NCBI RefSeq assembly: GCF_024281035.1
Contig: NZ_JAMXLH010000020.1
Span: 62,001 to 126,000 of the forward strand
From: Paraburkholderia sp.
GTDB lineage: Bacteria; Pseudomonadota; Gammaproteobacteria; Burkholderiales; Burkholderiaceae
Length of the DNA stretch: 64,000 nucleotides
Direction: 5' to 3'
A program made the position numbers and the translations under genes. The notes under the pieces are model-generated. The model did no database searches. It was not told where the DNA came from and saw only the letters and a list, made by a program, of their open reading frames with translations. This document shows positions 30,803 to 42,245 of this stretch, in pieces (within the stretch, counting starts at the first letter, position 1; each line of letters opens with the position of its first letter).

Positions 30803-30857
30803 ATTGCCGCAAGGCCGACTGAGCCGACCGCGGCAGGGATGTGCTTGCGAGACGCGC

Positions 30858-32563
<1,706 letters not shown>

Positions 32564-33514
32564 ATGGAACTCAAATGGCTCGAAGACTTCGTTTCGCTGG
32601 CGGAAACGCATAGCTTCAGTCGCTCCGCCGAACTGCGGCACGTCACGCAGCCGGCGTTTTCGCGACGCATCCAGGCGCTCGAAGCATGGCTCGGCACGGA
32701 ATTGATCGATCGTTCCGTCTACCCGACGCGCCTCACGGCCGCGGGCCAGGTATTCAACGAGCAGGCGCTCGCGATGCTCTCGCAGTTCCACGAGGCGCGC
32801 ACGCTGCTGCGCGGCCACACGACAGCGCCCGCGGCGACGATCGAATTCGCCGTGCCGCACACGCTTTCGCTCACGTATTTCCCGAGCTGGCTGCTGCGCC
32901 TCGAAGGGAAGCTCGGCCGCATCCACACGCGCTTGCGCGCACTCAACGTGCACGACGCGGTGCTCTCGCTCGTCGAGGGCGGCTGCGATCTCGTGATGGG
33001 CTATCACCATCCGAGCCATCCCGTGACGCTCGATCCCGCACGCTACGACACGCTCACGCTCGGCATCGAATCGATCAGTCCTTACTCCGCCGTGCAGCGC
33101 GCAGGCCGCGCGCGTTACACGCTGCCCGGCACGCCGGACGCGCCCACGCCCTATCTTTCGTACACGCCGAACGCCTACCTCGGCCGCATGACCGAGGTGA
33201 TCATCGGCAACGCACCGACGCGTCTTTATCTGGACCGCGTCTACGAAACCGACATGGCCGAGGGGCTCAAGGCGATGACGCTCGCGGGCCACGGCATTGC
33301 GTTCCTGCCGAGCAGCGCGGTGGACGACGCTGTCGCGCAGGGCCATCTGATCCGGCTCGACCGCGCGACGCGCGGCACGCCCGGCGGGCAGTTCACGCTC
33401 GACATGGAAATCCGCCTCTACCGCGACAAGCTCGCCGCGCCGGACGAAGCGCGCCGTGCGCTTGTCGGCGGCGTGTGGGACGCGGTGCGCGAGGAACTCG
33501 CGAAGGGCGGGTGA
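32564..33514 (+). CDS. LysR-family transcriptional regulator
   Basis: LysR-type regulator of 316 residues. The winged HTH is at the N terminus (MELKWLEDFVSLAETHSFSR, VTQPAFSRRIQALE) and a type 2 periplasmic-binding effector domain follows from about residue 90. The start at 32564 gives the standard LysR N terminus. It sits directly upstream of and parallel to gdhA, and a perfect T-N11-A dyad (33613-33635) lies in between at the usual LysR distance from the predicted gdhA start. I infer it controls gdhA, perhaps with glutamate or 2-oxoglutarate as effector; the ligand is not known. Confidence 0.92.
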   Translation: MELKWLEDFVSLAETHSFSRSAELRHVTQPAFSRRIQALEAWLGTELIDRSVYPTRLTAAGQVFNEQALAMLSQFHEARTLLRGHTTAPAATIEFAVPHTLSLTYFPSWLLRLEGKLGRIHTRLRALNVHDAVLSLVEGGCDLVMGYHHPSHPVTLDPARYDTLTLGIESISPYSAVQRAGRARYTLPGTPDAPTPYLSYTPNAYLGRMTEVIIGNAPTRLYLDRVYETDMAEGLKAMTLAGHGIAFLPSSAVDDAVAQGHLIRLDRATRGTPGGQFTLDMEIRLYRDKLAAPDEARRALVGGVWDAVREELAKGG

Positions 33515-33519
33515 CAGGC

Positions 33520-33555
33520 GGATAACAAACCGGAGAACAAACCGGACAACAAACC
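33520..33555 (+). repeat. Three tandem 12-bp repeats after the LysR gene
   Basis: GGATAACAAACC, GGAGAACAAACC and GGACAACAAACC in direct succession, followed by degraded copies (GATGAAGCC, AACGAAACC). They sit just after the LysR stop and about 60 bases before the dyad at 33613. Confidence 0.8.
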
Positions 33556-33612
33556 GATGAAGCCAACGAAACCGTAAGCGCGCACGCGCAACACACTTTT
33601 TCGCTTTGCGAA

Positions 33613-33635
33613 CGTTATGCACGAAAAGCATAACG
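33613..33635 (+). promoter_or_regulatory. LysR-type operator (T-N11-A dyad) upstream of gdhA
   Basis: Perfect inverted repeat CGTTATGC-N7-GCATAACG. The inner arms ATGC/GCAT give the classic LysR T-N11-A spacing (T 33618, A 33630). Its centre lies about 64 bases before the predicted gdhA transcription start. Confidence 0.7.
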
Positions 33636-33651
33636 GGATGAGCAAACGGCA

Positions 33652-33681
33652 TTGGATTTCGTGTGGGCCTTTTCTGACAAT
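33652..33681 (+). promoter_or_regulatory. Predicted sigma-70 promoter of gdhA
   Basis: TTGGAT (33652-33657), an 18-base spacer, and GACAAT (33676-33681). Predicted start near 33688, leaving a short leader with GGAG at 33702-33705 before the ATG at 33711. Confidence 0.5.
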
Positions 33682-33710
33682 GGCACCACTTGTTCGACGT
33701 CGGAGCGTTC

Positions 33711-35012
33711 ATGTCATCGCAAATGCAGTCCGCAGCACCTTCATCGGTTCCTTCCTATCTCCAGGCCGACAACCTCGGCCCCTGGGGCAACTACCTGCGC
33801 CAGGTCGATCGCGTCGCGCCGTATCTCGGCTCGCTGTCGCGCTGGCTCGAAACGCTCAAGCGCCCGAAGCGCATTCTGATCGTCGACGTCCCTATCGAAC
33901 TCGATAACGGCACCGTCGCGCACTTCGAAGGCTATCGCGTGCAGCACAACGTCTCGCGCGGTCCCGGCAAGGGCGGCGTGCGTTATCACCAGGACGTCAC
34001 GCTGTCCGAAGTGATGGCGCTGTCCGCATGGATGTCGGTGAAGAACGCTGCTGTGAACGTGCCGTACGGCGGCGCGAAGGGCGGTATCCGCGTCGATCCG
34101 CGCACGCTCTCGCGTGGCGAACTCGAGCGCGTGACGCGCCGCTACACGAGCGAAATCGGCATCATCATCGGACCGAACACGGACATTCCCGCGCCGGACG
34201 TCAACACGAATGAGCAGATCATGGCGTGGATGATGGACACGTACTCGATGAACCAGGGCCAAACGGCCACGGGCGTCGTGACCGGCAAGCCCATCGCGCT
34301 CGGCGGCTCGCTCGGCCGCCGCGAAGCGACGGGCCGCGGCGTGTTCGTCGTCGGCAGCGAAGCGGCGCGCCGCAAGGGCATGTCGATCGAAGGCGCACGC
34401 ATCGCCGTGCAGGGTTTCGGCAACGTGGGCGGTATCGCCGCGCGTCTGTTCCAGGAAGCCGGTGCTCGCGTCGTTGCAGTGCAGGATCACACCGGCTCGC
34501 TCCACAAGAGCAGCGGCATCGACTCGGCCGCGCTGCTTGAGCACGTCGCGAAGACGGGTGGCGTGGCGGGCTTCGCCGGCGCCGATGTCCTCTCGAACGA
34601 CGAGTTCTGGACCATCGAGACCGACATCCTGATCCCGGCCGCGCTGGAAAACCAGATCACCGAGAAGAACGCGGCGAAGATCCGCACGAAGATCATCGTG
34701 GAAGGCGCGAACGGCCCGACCACGACGGCAGCCGACGACATCCTGCACGACAAGGGCATCCTCGTGATCCCGGACGTGGTGGCGAACGCGGGCGGCGTGA
34801 CCGTTTCGTACTTCGAGTGGGTACAGGATTTCTCGAGCTTCTTCTGGACCGAAGCGGAGATCAACGAGCGTCTCGAGCGCGTGATGCGCGAAGCGTTCGC
34901 CGCGGTCTGGCAAGTGTCGAGCGAGCAGGGCGTATCGATGCGTACGGCGGCGTTCATCGTTGCGTGCAAGCGCATTCTGATGGCGCGCGAACTGCGCGGC
35001 CTGTATCCCTGA
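33711..35012 (+). CDS. gdhA: Glutamate dehydrogenase
   Basis: Interconverts glutamate with 2-oxoglutarate and ammonia using NAD(P). The 433-residue protein has [13 protein letters not shown] with the catalytic Lys, [13 protein letters not shown], and the nucleotide-binding [12 protein letters not shown], as in the hexameric ~420-residue GDH class. Coenzyme preference cannot be read safely from sequence. It sits between a LysR regulator (likely its controller) and the glutamate/aspartate transporter gltIJKL. The ATG at 33711 has GGAG 6 bases upstream. Confidence 0.95.
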   Translation: MSSQMQSAAPSSVPSYLQADNLGPWGNYLRQVDRVAPYLGSLSRWLETLKRPKRILIVDVPIELDNGTVAHFEGYRVQHNVSRGPGKGGVRYHQDVTLSEVMALSAWMSVKNAAVNVPYGGAKGGIRVDPRTLSRGELERVTRRYTSEIGIIIGPNTDIPAPDVNTNEQIMAWMMDTYSMNQGQTATGVVTGKPIALGGSLGRREATGRGVFVVGSEAARRKGMSIEGARIAVQGFGNVGGIAARLFQEAGARVVAVQDHTGSLHKSSGIDSAALLEHVAKTGGVAGFAGADVLSNDEFWTIETDILIPAALENQITEKNAAKIRTKIIVEGANGPTTTAADDILHDKGILVIPDVVANAGGVTVSYFEWVQDFSSFFWTEAEINERLERVMREAFAAVWQVSSEQGVSMRTAAFIVACKRILMARELRGLYP

Positions 35013-35060
35013 TCGAAACGACGCGGGTGCGCTTGCACCCGCTGCTTGCGCAGTAGTCAG

Positions 35061-35095
35061 AAGCGGACGGGACCTTGGCGGGGCCGTCCGCTTTT
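35061..35095 (+). terminator. Terminator after gdhA
   Basis: AAGCGGACGG and CCGTCCGCTT form a 10-bp stem around a 13-base loop, ending in TTTT. A smaller hairpin (GCGGGTGC-GCTT-GCACCCGC, 35023-35042) precedes it. Confidence 0.72.
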
Positions 35096-35177
35096 GCATT
35101 TCCGGAAGGCGCGCCACGTTCCGCGCTGCCGGGCGCTGCCGTCAGGGTTCTGGTTAATGCTTTCAAAATGATTACTT

Positions 35178-35186
35178 TGCTACACT
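35178..35186 (+). promoter_or_regulatory. Candidate extended -10 promoter of gltI
   Basis: TGCTACACT matches TGnTAnnnT; predicted start near 35193, about 22 bases before the gltI ATG. AGGAG at 35204-35208 is the ribosome site. Confidence 0.5.
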
Positions 35187-35214
35187 GGGTGCGTTTCTCG
35201 CACAGGAGAGCAAA

Positions 35215-36108
35215 ATGAACATCAAGAAGGTTGCGCTCGTTTGCGCCACGCTCGGGTTCGTCGCCGCGGGCGCCCACGCCCAGGATTCCGGCACGCTCAA
35301 GAAGATCAAGGACACCGGCGTCATCACGCTCGGCCACCGCGAATCGTCGATTCCGTTCTCGTACTACGACGACAAGCAGAACGTGATCGGCTACTCGCAG
35401 GACTACGCGCTGAAGATCGTCGATGCGGTTAAGCAGAAGCTGAACATGCCGAACCTGAAGATCAAGCTCGTGCCGGTCACGTCGCAGAACCGGATTCCGC
35501 TTGTGCAGAACGGCACGGTGGACTTCGAGTGCGGTTCGACCACGAACAACGCCGAGCGTCAGCAGCAGGCGGCGTTCTCGAACACCATCTTCGTGATCGG
35601 CACGCGCCTCATGGCGAAGAAGGAATCGGGCATCAAGGATTTCCCCGACCTGAAGGGCAAGACCGTCGTCACGACGGCAGGCACGACGTCCGAGCGTCTT
35701 CTGCGCAAGATGAACCAGGACAAGAGCATGGGCATGAACATAATCAGCGCGAAGGACCACGGCGAGTCGTTCCTCACACTTTCGACGGGCCGCGCGGTCG
35801 CGTTCATGATGGACGATGCGCTGCTCGCGGGCGAGCGTGCGAAGTCGAACAATCCGGGCGATTTTGTGATTGTCGGCACGCCGCAGTCGCGTGAAGCTTA
35901 CGGCTGCATGATGCGCAAGAACGACCCCGAGTTCAAGAAAGTCGCCGACGACGCCATCGCGAAGATCCAGACCTCGGGTCAAGGCGAAGTCATCTACAAG
36001 AAGTGGTTCGAGTCGCCGATTCCGCCGAAGGGCCTCAACCTCAACTTCCCCCTTAGCGACGACATGCGGGCGCTGTTCAAGAACCCGAACGACAAGGCGA
36101 TCGACTAG
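35215..36108 (+). CDS. gltI: Glutamate/aspartate ABC transporter, substrate-binding protein
   Basis: Periplasmic binding protein of the Glt/Aat uptake system. A signal peptide (about residues 1-22, ending AHAQ) is followed by a bacterial SBP family 3 domain (VITLGHRESSIPFSYYDDKQNVIGYSQDYA, and FECGSTTNNAERQQ, close to E. coli GltI). 297 residues, near the usual 302. First gene of gltIJKL, with its own promoter, downstream of gdhA: uptake plus catabolism of glutamate. Confidence 0.94.
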   Translation: MNIKKVALVCATLGFVAAGAHAQDSGTLKKIKDTGVITLGHRESSIPFSYYDDKQNVIGYSQDYALKIVDAVKQKLNMPNLKIKLVPVTSQNRIPLVQNGTVDFECGSTTNNAERQQQAAFSNTIFVIGTRLMAKKESGIKDFPDLKGKTVVTTAGTTSERLLRKMNQDKSMGMNIISAKDHGESFLTLSTGRAVAFMMDDALLAGERAKSNNPGDFVIVGTPQSREAYGCMMRKNDPEFKKVADDAIAKIQTSGQGEVIYKKWFESPIPPKGLNLNFPLSDDMRALFKNPNDKAID

Positions 36109-36228
36109 GCGTCGCCAGTCCGTTACTCCTTTATTCCGTTAGCCGGTTTTTTAACCGGTTCTTGACCGGATTTTGGTGCGGAGCGGAAGAAGCACTGCTT
36201 CTTCCGCTCTTCTCACGGGAGACGCTTC

Positions 36229-36969
36229 ATGTCCTACCACTGGAACTGGGGCATTCTGCTCAGCCCGGTCTCGACTGGCGAGCCCACCACCTATCTCGGG
36301 TGGCTGATCTCGGGCTTGTGGGTTACGGTCACCGTGTCGCTCGCCGCTTGGGTGATCGCGCTCGTCGTGGGGTCGCTCTTCGGCGTGCTGCGCACGGTGC
36401 CGAATAAATGGGCCTCGGGCGCGGGCACTGTCTATGTCGCTGTGTTTCGCAACATCCCGCTGATCGTTCAGTTCTTCATCTGGTACCTCGTAATACCGGA
36501 ACTGGTGCCGCCGTCGCTCGGCAACTGGTTCAAGCAATTGCCGCCCAACGCGCAGTTCTTTTCGTCGTCGATCATCTGTCTTGGCCTCTTCACCGGAGCG
36601 CGCGTGTGCGAGCAGGTGCGCTCGGGCATCAACGCGCTGCCGCGCGGCCAGCGCGCCGCCGGCCTCGCGATGGGCTTCACGCAATGGCAGACCTATCGCT
36701 ACGTGCTGTTGCCGGTCGCCTACCGCATCATCGTGCCGCCGCTCACGTCCGAGTTCCTCAACATCTTCAAGAACTCCGCCGTGGCGTCGACGATCGGCCT
36801 GCTCGATCTGTCCGCGCAGGCGCGCCAGCTCGTCGACTACACGTCGCAGGCCTATGAGTCGTTCATCGCGGTCACGCTTGCGTATGTCCTGATTAACCTT
36901 GTCGTCATGGCGCTGATGCGCTGGGTCGAAGGGCGGAGCCGGCTGCCGGGCTACATCGGAGGCAAGTGA
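36229..36969 (+). CDS. gltJ: Glutamate/aspartate ABC transporter, permease
   Basis: One of two inner-membrane permeases of the Glt system. The 246-residue protein begins [10 protein letters not shown] and has about five membrane segments and the EAA loop region ([23 protein letters not shown]) that contacts the ATPase. Its TGA overlaps the next start (TGATG), so it is coupled to gltK. Confidence 0.93.
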   Translation: MSYHWNWGILLSPVSTGEPTTYLGWLISGLWVTVTVSLAAWVIALVVGSLFGVLRTVPNKWASGAGTVYVAVFRNIPLIVQFFIWYLVIPELVPPSLGNWFKQLPPNAQFFSSSIICLGLFTGARVCEQVRSGINALPRGQRAAGLAMGFTQWQTYRYVLLPVAYRIIVPPLTSEFLNIFKNSAVASTIGLLDLSAQARQLVDYTSQAYESFIAVTLAYVLINLVVMALMRWVEGRSRLPGYIGGK

Positions 36970-37646
36970 TGCATCATTTCGACTGGAGCGGCATTCCGGG
37001 CGCGCTGCCGACCTTGTGGACCGGCACGATCGTCACGTTCAAGATCACGCTGTGCGCGATCGTCGTGGGCATTCTGTGGGGCACGCTGCTCGCGCTCATG
37101 CGCCTTTCGGGCGTCAAGCCGCTCGAATGGTTCGCGAAGGGCTATGTGACGGTGTTCCGCTCGATTCCGCTCGTGATGGTCCTGCTGTGGTTCTTCCTGA
37201 TCGTGCCGCAAGTGCTGCAAAGCGTGCTCCATCTTTCGCCCGACATCGACATCCGGCTCGCTTCGGCGATGGTGGCGTTCTCGCTCTTCGAGGCGGCTTA
37301 TTATTCGGAGATTATTCGCGCCGGCATTCAGGCGGTGTCGCGCGGGCAGGTGAACGCGTCGTTCGCGCTCGGCATGCGCTACGGCCAGGCGATGCGGTAC
37401 ATCGTGCTGCCGCAGGCGTTTCGTGCGATGGTTCCGCTGCTGCTCACCCAGGCCATCGTGCTCTTTCAGGACACCTCGCTCGTCTACGTCATCAGCCTCG
37501 CGGACTTCTTCCGCACCGCGGCGAATATCGGCGACCGTGACGGCACGACCGTCGAGATGGTACTGTTCGCGGGCGCCTGCTATTTCGTCATTTGCGTGGT
37601 CGCGTCGGGCCTTGTGAGAGGCTTTCAGAAAAAGGTCGCAAGATGA
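36969..37646 (+). CDS. gltK: Glutamate/aspartate ABC transporter, permease
   Basis: Second permease of the Glt transporter, 225 residues, with several membrane segments and an EAA loop ([20 protein letters not shown]). The ATG at 36969 shares one base with the gltJ stop; a GTG at 36966 is less likely. Its end overlaps the gltL start by 4 bases (ATGA), so J, K and L are translationally coupled and probably made in equal amounts. Confidence 0.94.
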   Translation: MHHFDWSGIPGALPTLWTGTIVTFKITLCAIVVGILWGTLLALMRLSGVKPLEWFAKGYVTVFRSIPLVMVLLWFFLIVPQVLQSVLHLSPDIDIRLASAMVAFSLFEAAYYSEIIRAGIQAVSRGQVNASFALGMRYGQAMRYIVLPQAFRAMVPLLLTQAIVLFQDTSLVYVISLADFFRTAANIGDRDGTTVEMVLFAGACYFVICVVASGLVRGFQKKVAR

Positions 37647-38368
37647 TTTCAATCAAGAACGTTTCGAAGTGGTACGGTCATTTTCAGGTGCTGTCCGACT
37701 GCACGACCGAAGTGAAGAAAGGTGAGGTCGTGGTGGTGTGCGGGCCGTCGGGCTCGGGCAAGTCGACGCTCATCAAGACCGTCAATGGCCTGGAGCCGTT
37801 CCAGCAGGGCGAGATCCTCGTGAACGGCCAGAGCGTGGGCGACAAGAAGACCAACCTGTCGGCGCTGCGGTCGAAAGTGGGCATGGTGTTTCAGCACTTC
37901 GAGCTGTTCCCGCACCTCTCGATCACCGAAAACCTCACGCTCGCGCAAATCAAGGTGCTCGGCCGCAGCAGGGACGAGGCGACCGAGAAGGGCATGAAAC
38001 TGCTCGACCGCGTGGGCCTGCGCGCGCATGCGGAGAAGTTTCCGGGCCAGCTGTCGGGCGGCCAGCAGCAGCGCGTGGCGATTGCGCGCGCGCTCTCGAT
38101 GGATCCGATCGCGATGCTGTTCGACGAGCCGACCTCGGCGCTCGACCCCGAGATGATCAACGAGGTGCTCGACGTGATGGTTGAGCTCGCACAGGAAGGC
38201 ATGACGATGATGTGCGTGACCCACGAAATGGGCTTTGCGAAGAAGGTCGCGCATCGCGTGATCTTCATGGACCAGGGGGCGATCGTCGAGGACGACCGCA
38301 AGCAGGATTTCTTCGCGAATCCGAAGTCGGATCGCGCGAAGGATTTTCTCGCGAAGATCCTGCACTGA
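37643..38368 (+). CDS. gltL: Glutamate/aspartate ABC transporter, ATP-binding protein
   Basis: ATPase of the Glt system. The 241 residues contain Walker [10 protein letters not shown] at about 33-41, Q-loop FQHFELFPH, signature [15 protein letters not shown], Walker B IAMLFDEP and the H-loop THEM. Closest in character to E. coli GltL (241). Last gene of gltIJKL, followed by a GC-rich terminator. Confidence 0.96.
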   Translation: MISIKNVSKWYGHFQVLSDCTTEVKKGEVVVVCGPSGSGKSTLIKTVNGLEPFQQGEILVNGQSVGDKKTNLSALRSKVGMVFQHFELFPHLSITENLTLAQIKVLGRSRDEATEKGMKLLDRVGLRAHAEKFPGQLSGGQQQRVAIARALSMDPIAMLFDEPTSALDPEMINEVLDVMVELAQEGMTMMCVTHEMGFAKKVAHRVIFMDQGAIVEDDRKQDFFANPKSDRAKDFLAKILH

Positions 38369-38413
38369 GCGTTGCGCCAGACGTTGCATTAAGCGTTGCG
38401 CTGAAACGAAGAA

Positions 38414-38446
38414 CGCCGCGCGGGCCGATGACCCGCGCGGCGCTTT
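38414..38446 (+). terminator. Terminator after gltL
   Basis: CGCCGCGCGGG and CCCGCGCGGCG form an 11-bp stem with a 7-base loop, followed by CTTTG. It may also serve the convergent amidotransferase gene. Confidence 0.72.
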
Positions 38447-38466
38447 GCGTTGCGTTGCAGCGGACG

Positions 38467-39378
38467 CTAGTCGCCCCAGGTCTGCATCGCGGCAGCGGTT
38501 GCGACGTCCACAGTCTCGCTGGCCGGCGGCGGGCAGGGCGCGCTCGCCGAGGCGTCCGTCGACGGATTCTTCAGCTTGTCGAGCACACTTTGCGGCACCG
38601 GCACGCGCGCCTGCGCGACCACGTCGCCGTGCTGGAACATCAGCAGATCGCCGGGTGCGAAGCGCGTCCAGACTTCGTTGTCGGTGAGCGGCGAGGTCGC
38701 GATCACCGCGACGCAGTCTTCCGGCGTCGTGTAATTCGCGAAGTCGATGGAGACGTCGGCGTCGACGAGATGCGCGGTCGAGAACGGCCATCGGCGCACG
38801 AGGTAGTAAAGATGCGTCGAGCAGTGCGCGAAAAGCGCCTGGCCGTTCGACATCAGAAAATTGAACACGCCGAACTGCGTGATGTCGCGCGTGAGCGATT
38901 CGAGCGCCGCAAAGAGTTCGTCGAGCGGCGGCTGCGAACCCGGGAACGCCTTGCGCAACCCTTCCAGCAGCGCGCAGAACGCGAGTTCGCTATCGGTTGT
39001 GCCGACCGGATGATAGACGCCCGACATGGCCGGATTGAAGTCCTGCAGATCGCCGTTGTGCGCGAAGATCCAGTGGCGGCCCCACAGTTCGCGCATGAAC
39101 GGGTGGCAGTTCTCGAGCAGGATATGCCCTTGCGTGGCCTTGCGAATATGGGCGATGGTGTTGCGCGACTTGATGGGGTAGCGCTTGACCATCTCGGCGA
39201 TGGGCGAGCGCGCGGACGCTTCGTGGTCGATGAAGAGGCGGCAGGCCTTGTCTTCGAAGAACGCGATGCCCCAGCCGTCGGCGTGGTGATCGGTGACGCC
39301 GCCGCGCGCTGCGAATCCGGTGAAGGAGAACGTGACGTCCGTCGGCGCGGCGCAGTTCATTCCGAGAAGTTGGCACAT
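38467..39378 (-). CDS. Class II glutamine amidotransferase (YafJ-like)
   Basis: N-terminal-nucleophile glutaminase domain protein. MCQLLGMNC places the catalytic Cys at residue 2, exposed after Met removal, followed by HHADGWGIAFFED and HIRKATQGHILLENCHPF, then FAHNGDLQDF. The 303-residue length suits YafJ-type proteins (about 255) with a C-terminal low-complexity tail (ASASAPCPPPASETV). These proteins have no acceptor-enzyme domain, and their amide acceptor is unknown; some act in ergothioneine-like pathways (EgtC), but no egt genes are here. Start at 39378 is fixed by the Cys2 requirement. Confidence 0.88.
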   Translation of the reverse strand: MCQLLGMNCAAPTDVTFSFTGFAARGGVTDHHADGWGIAFFEDKACRLFIDHEASARSPIAEMVKRYPIKSRNTIAHIRKATQGHILLENCHPFMRELWGRHWIFAHNGDLQDFNPAMSGVYHPVGTTDSELAFCALLEGLRKAFPGSQPPLDELFAALESLTRDITQFGVFNFLMSNGQALFAHCSTHLYYLVRRWPFSTAHLVDADVSIDFANYTTPEDCVAVIATSPLTDNEVWTRFAPGDLLMFQHGDVVAQARVPVPQSVLDKLKNPSTDASASAPCPPPASETVDVATAAAMQTWGD

Positions 39379-39745
39379 ATCTGATGCGTGGTACGGCGGG
39401 GCGTGGCTACCGGCGTGATTGCCCGCGTGGTTGTCTGGCCGCCCGGTACAATGATGATTTTCCAAGCATATCACCCGGCTGCGGCTCGCGGGCCTTCCTT
39501 TTCGGGGCGCGGCTGCGCGGCGCATGACGTGCGCAGCTGATACCGGACGGCGTGAGCAGACCGGCAACCGGCGGTTCCGTGCGCGGACTGGCGTTTCTGG
39601 AGCGTGCCGCCCGCCAGCGTGAGCGCATTGTCCGTTGCGCCGCACGCGCGCACCGGTTTGCCCGATTAGCCTCGCTGCGCCGCATTTGCGTGTTTTTGCC
39701 TTGTTTTAGTCCGTAATCGTTGTATTCGCGCTGTATTCGAACGCC
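39379..39745. other. Divergent region between the amidotransferase gene and pyrC
   Basis: 367 bases without a credible gene. It holds AT-rich stretches near 39447-39475 and 39680-39745 that may contain the two promoters. TTGCCT at 39696-39701 with TGTATT at 39721-39726 is a poor candidate for pyrC (19-base spacer). Nothing stronger was seen. Confidence 0.45.
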
Positions 39746-40801
39746 ATGAACGCTTCTTCTCCGACGACCCTCACGCTCACCCGCCCCGACGACTGGCATT
39801 TGCACGTTCGCGACGGCGCCATGCTCGCGGCGGTGCTGCCGCATACCGCGCGCCAGTTCGGCCGCGCGATCATCATGCCGAACCTGAAGCCGCCGGTCAC
39901 GACGACCGAACAGGCCGCGGCGTACCGCGCGCGCATTCTGGCTGCGCTGCCCACGGGCATGCGTTTCGAGCCGCTGATGACGCTCTATCTCACCGACAAC
40001 ACGCCGCCCGAGGAAATCCGCCGCGCGCGCGAAAGCGGCTTCGTGCACGGCGTGAAGCTGTATCCGGCGGGTGCGACGACGAACTCCGACGCGGGCGTGA
40101 CCGACATCCGCAAGTGCGCGCGGACGCTGGAAGCGATGCAGGAAGCGGGCATGCCGCTGCTCGTGCACGGCGAAGTGACGAACGCCGACATCGATCTGTT
40201 CGACCGCGAGAAGGTCTTCATCGACCGCGTGATGACGCCGCTGCGCCGCGACTTCCCGGCGCTCAAGGTTGTGTTCGAGCACATCACGACGAAGGACGCC
40301 GTCGACTACATCCGTGCCGACCACGCCGCGCCGGGACTGCTGGGCGCGACGATCACGGCGCATCACCTGCTGTACAACCGCAACGCGATTTTCCAGGGCG
40401 GCATTCGTCCGCACTACTACTGTCTGCCGGTCCTCAAGCGCGAGACGCATCGCGTGGCGCTGGTCGAGGCGGCGACCTTGGGCGATGCGCGTTTCTTCCT
40501 CGGCACGGACAGCGCGCCGCATCCGAAGGGGCTGAAGGAGCACGCGTGCGGCTGCGCGGGCTGCTACACGGCGCTGCACGCGCTCGAACTCTACGCGGAG
40601 GCGTTCGACAACGCGGGCGCGCTCGACAAGCTCGAAGGCTTCGCGAGCTTCTACGGCGCGGACTTCTACGGTCTGCCGCGCAGCGCCGAAACGGTGACGC
40701 TGCGCCGCGAGGCATGGACGCTGCCCGCCGAAGTGACGGCGGGCGACACGCCGGTCGTGCCGCTGCGCGGCGGCGAGTCGATCGGCTGGAAGCTCGTCTG
40801 A
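39746..40801 (+). CDS. pyrC: Dihydroorotase (class II)
   Basis: Zinc amidohydrolase that cyclises carbamoyl aspartate to dihydroorotate in pyrimidine synthesis. The 351-residue protein has the metal motif [10 protein letters not shown] near residue 12, the carboxylated Lys in HGVKLYPAG, later His ligands (HGEVT, FEHITT), and [13 protein letters not shown], as in E. coli PyrC (348). A DUF3025 gene starts 2 bases after the stop. Confidence 0.96.
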   Translation: MNASSPTTLTLTRPDDWHLHVRDGAMLAAVLPHTARQFGRAIIMPNLKPPVTTTEQAAAYRARILAALPTGMRFEPLMTLYLTDNTPPEEIRRARESGFVHGVKLYPAGATTNSDAGVTDIRKCARTLEAMQEAGMPLLVHGEVTNADIDLFDREKVFIDRVMTPLRRDFPALKVVFEHITTKDAVDYIRADHAAPGLLGATITAHHLLYNRNAIFQGGIRPHYYCLPVLKRETHRVALVEAATLGDARFFLGTDSAPHPKGLKEHACGCAGCYTALHALELYAEAFDNAGALDKLEGFASFYGADFYGLPRSAETVTLRREAWTLPAEVTAGDTPVVPLRGGESIGWKLV

Positions 40802-40803
40802 GC

Positions 40804-41670
40804 GTGAGCGCCGACGCTCCGGCGGGCGGTGCGGTCCGCCGCAGTCTTCCCGCCGCCGGCTTTGCCGATATCGACTGGGCGCGCCCGTGGTTCGCCCAGC
40901 ACGAGGCGCGCGGGCGGCGCTGGCAGCAGGCGGCGCTCGCCGGTTACGGCCGCTATCTCGACGAGCTGAATGCCGATGCGCGCGCGTGCGCGCAGTCGAC
41001 CGGGCGCGGGCGGCCGCTCGCGTTCATCGCCCAGGACGATCTGCCCGAAGGCAACGCCTACGAGGCGCACATCGCGGCGACGGGCTGCGTGCCCACGCGC
41101 CACAATCTCCACGACTTCTTCAATGCGCTCGCCTGGTTTGCGTTTCCGCGCATCAAGGCGACGCTGAACGCGCGCCAGTCGGCGGCAATCGACGTGCTCG
41201 GCGTCGGTCCGACGCGCGGCGGCGTGCGCGATGCGCTCACGCTCTTCGACGAGAACGCGGTGCTGTTCGTGTGTGCCGACGCGCCGATGGCGGCGGCGCT
41301 GCGCGGTTTCGACTGGCGCACGCTGTTCGTCGCGAACCGCGCGCGTTGGGGCACGCACTGCGAAGTGCGCGTGTTCGGCCATGCGCTGCTCGACAAATTG
41401 ATCGCACCGTACGCGGCATGCACGGCGCACGCCTGGGTGGTCGAGGCGCCGCCGGCGTATTTCGGCTGGGCGCGTGAAGCGCGCGATGCCTGGCTCGACG
41501 AAGCGGTGAGCGCGACGCTTGCCGCCGCAGCGAACCTGACCAGCCGCAGTTTTTCGCCGCTGCCGGTGCTCGGCATTCCCGGCTGGTGGCCGCAGAACGA
41601 GGATACGGCGTTCTACGACGACACTTCCGTGTTTCGGCCGGGCCGTCGCGCGGGCCAGGGTGGGGACTAG
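40804..41670 (+). CDS. DUF3025 family protein
   Basis: 288-residue protein of the DUF3025 family, function unknown. Recognisable features are FADIDWARPWF near the start, the central HNLHDFFNALAWFAFPRIKATLNARQ block, LTLFDENAVLFVC, and LPVLGIPGWWPQNEDTAFYDD at the end. The GTG at 40804 is the first start after the pyrC TGA and gives the usual N terminus. The 2-base gap means it is translated with pyrC. No catalytic residues can be named. rnpB lies just downstream. Confidence 0.82.
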   Translation: MSADAPAGGAVRRSLPAAGFADIDWARPWFAQHEARGRRWQQAALAGYGRYLDELNADARACAQSTGRGRPLAFIAQDDLPEGNAYEAHIAATGCVPTRHNLHDFFNALAWFAFPRIKATLNARQSAAIDVLGVGPTRGGVRDALTLFDENAVLFVCADAPMAAALRGFDWRTLFVANRARWGTHCEVRVFGHALLDKLIAPYAACTAHAWVVEAPPAYFGWAREARDAWLDEAVSATLAAAANLTSRSFSPLPVLGIPGWWPQNEDTAFYDDTSVFRPGRRAGQGGD

Positions 41671-41728
41671 CGTCGGCGGCAAGCGTCGACGCGCCGCTTC
41701 GGCACCCTGCGCGCGGCGCGTCTCACCG

Positions 41729-41737
41729 TGCTAATAT
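41729..41737 (+). promoter_or_regulatory. Extended -10 promoter of rnpB
   Basis: TGCTAATAT fits TGnTAnnnT and ends 10 bases before the first base of the RNase P RNA P1 stem, close to the expected start distance. Confidence 0.5.
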
Positions 41738-41747
41738 CGCCCCTCGC

Positions 41748-42167
<420 letters not shown>

Positions 42168-42183
42168 GCCGTCCTCATTACGC

Positions 42184-42224
42184 AAAAAAGCCGGCGCGGT
42201 TCGAACACCGCGCCGGCTTTTTTT
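42184..42224. terminator. Bidirectional terminator between rnpB and the OsmC gene
   Basis: AAAAAAGCCGGCGCGGT and ACCGCGCCGGCTTTTTT form a 17-bp stem with a TCGAAC loop and a T-run on both strands, serving both rnpB and the convergent OsmC-family gene. Confidence 0.92.
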
Positions 42225-42245
42225 CTGCAAATGCGCTCAGGCCAC

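Noticed and set aside
39431..39452. TTGTCT and TACAAT as a promoter in the amidotransferase-pyrC gap
   Set aside because: The spacer is only 10 bases, and pyrC is about 300 bases away.
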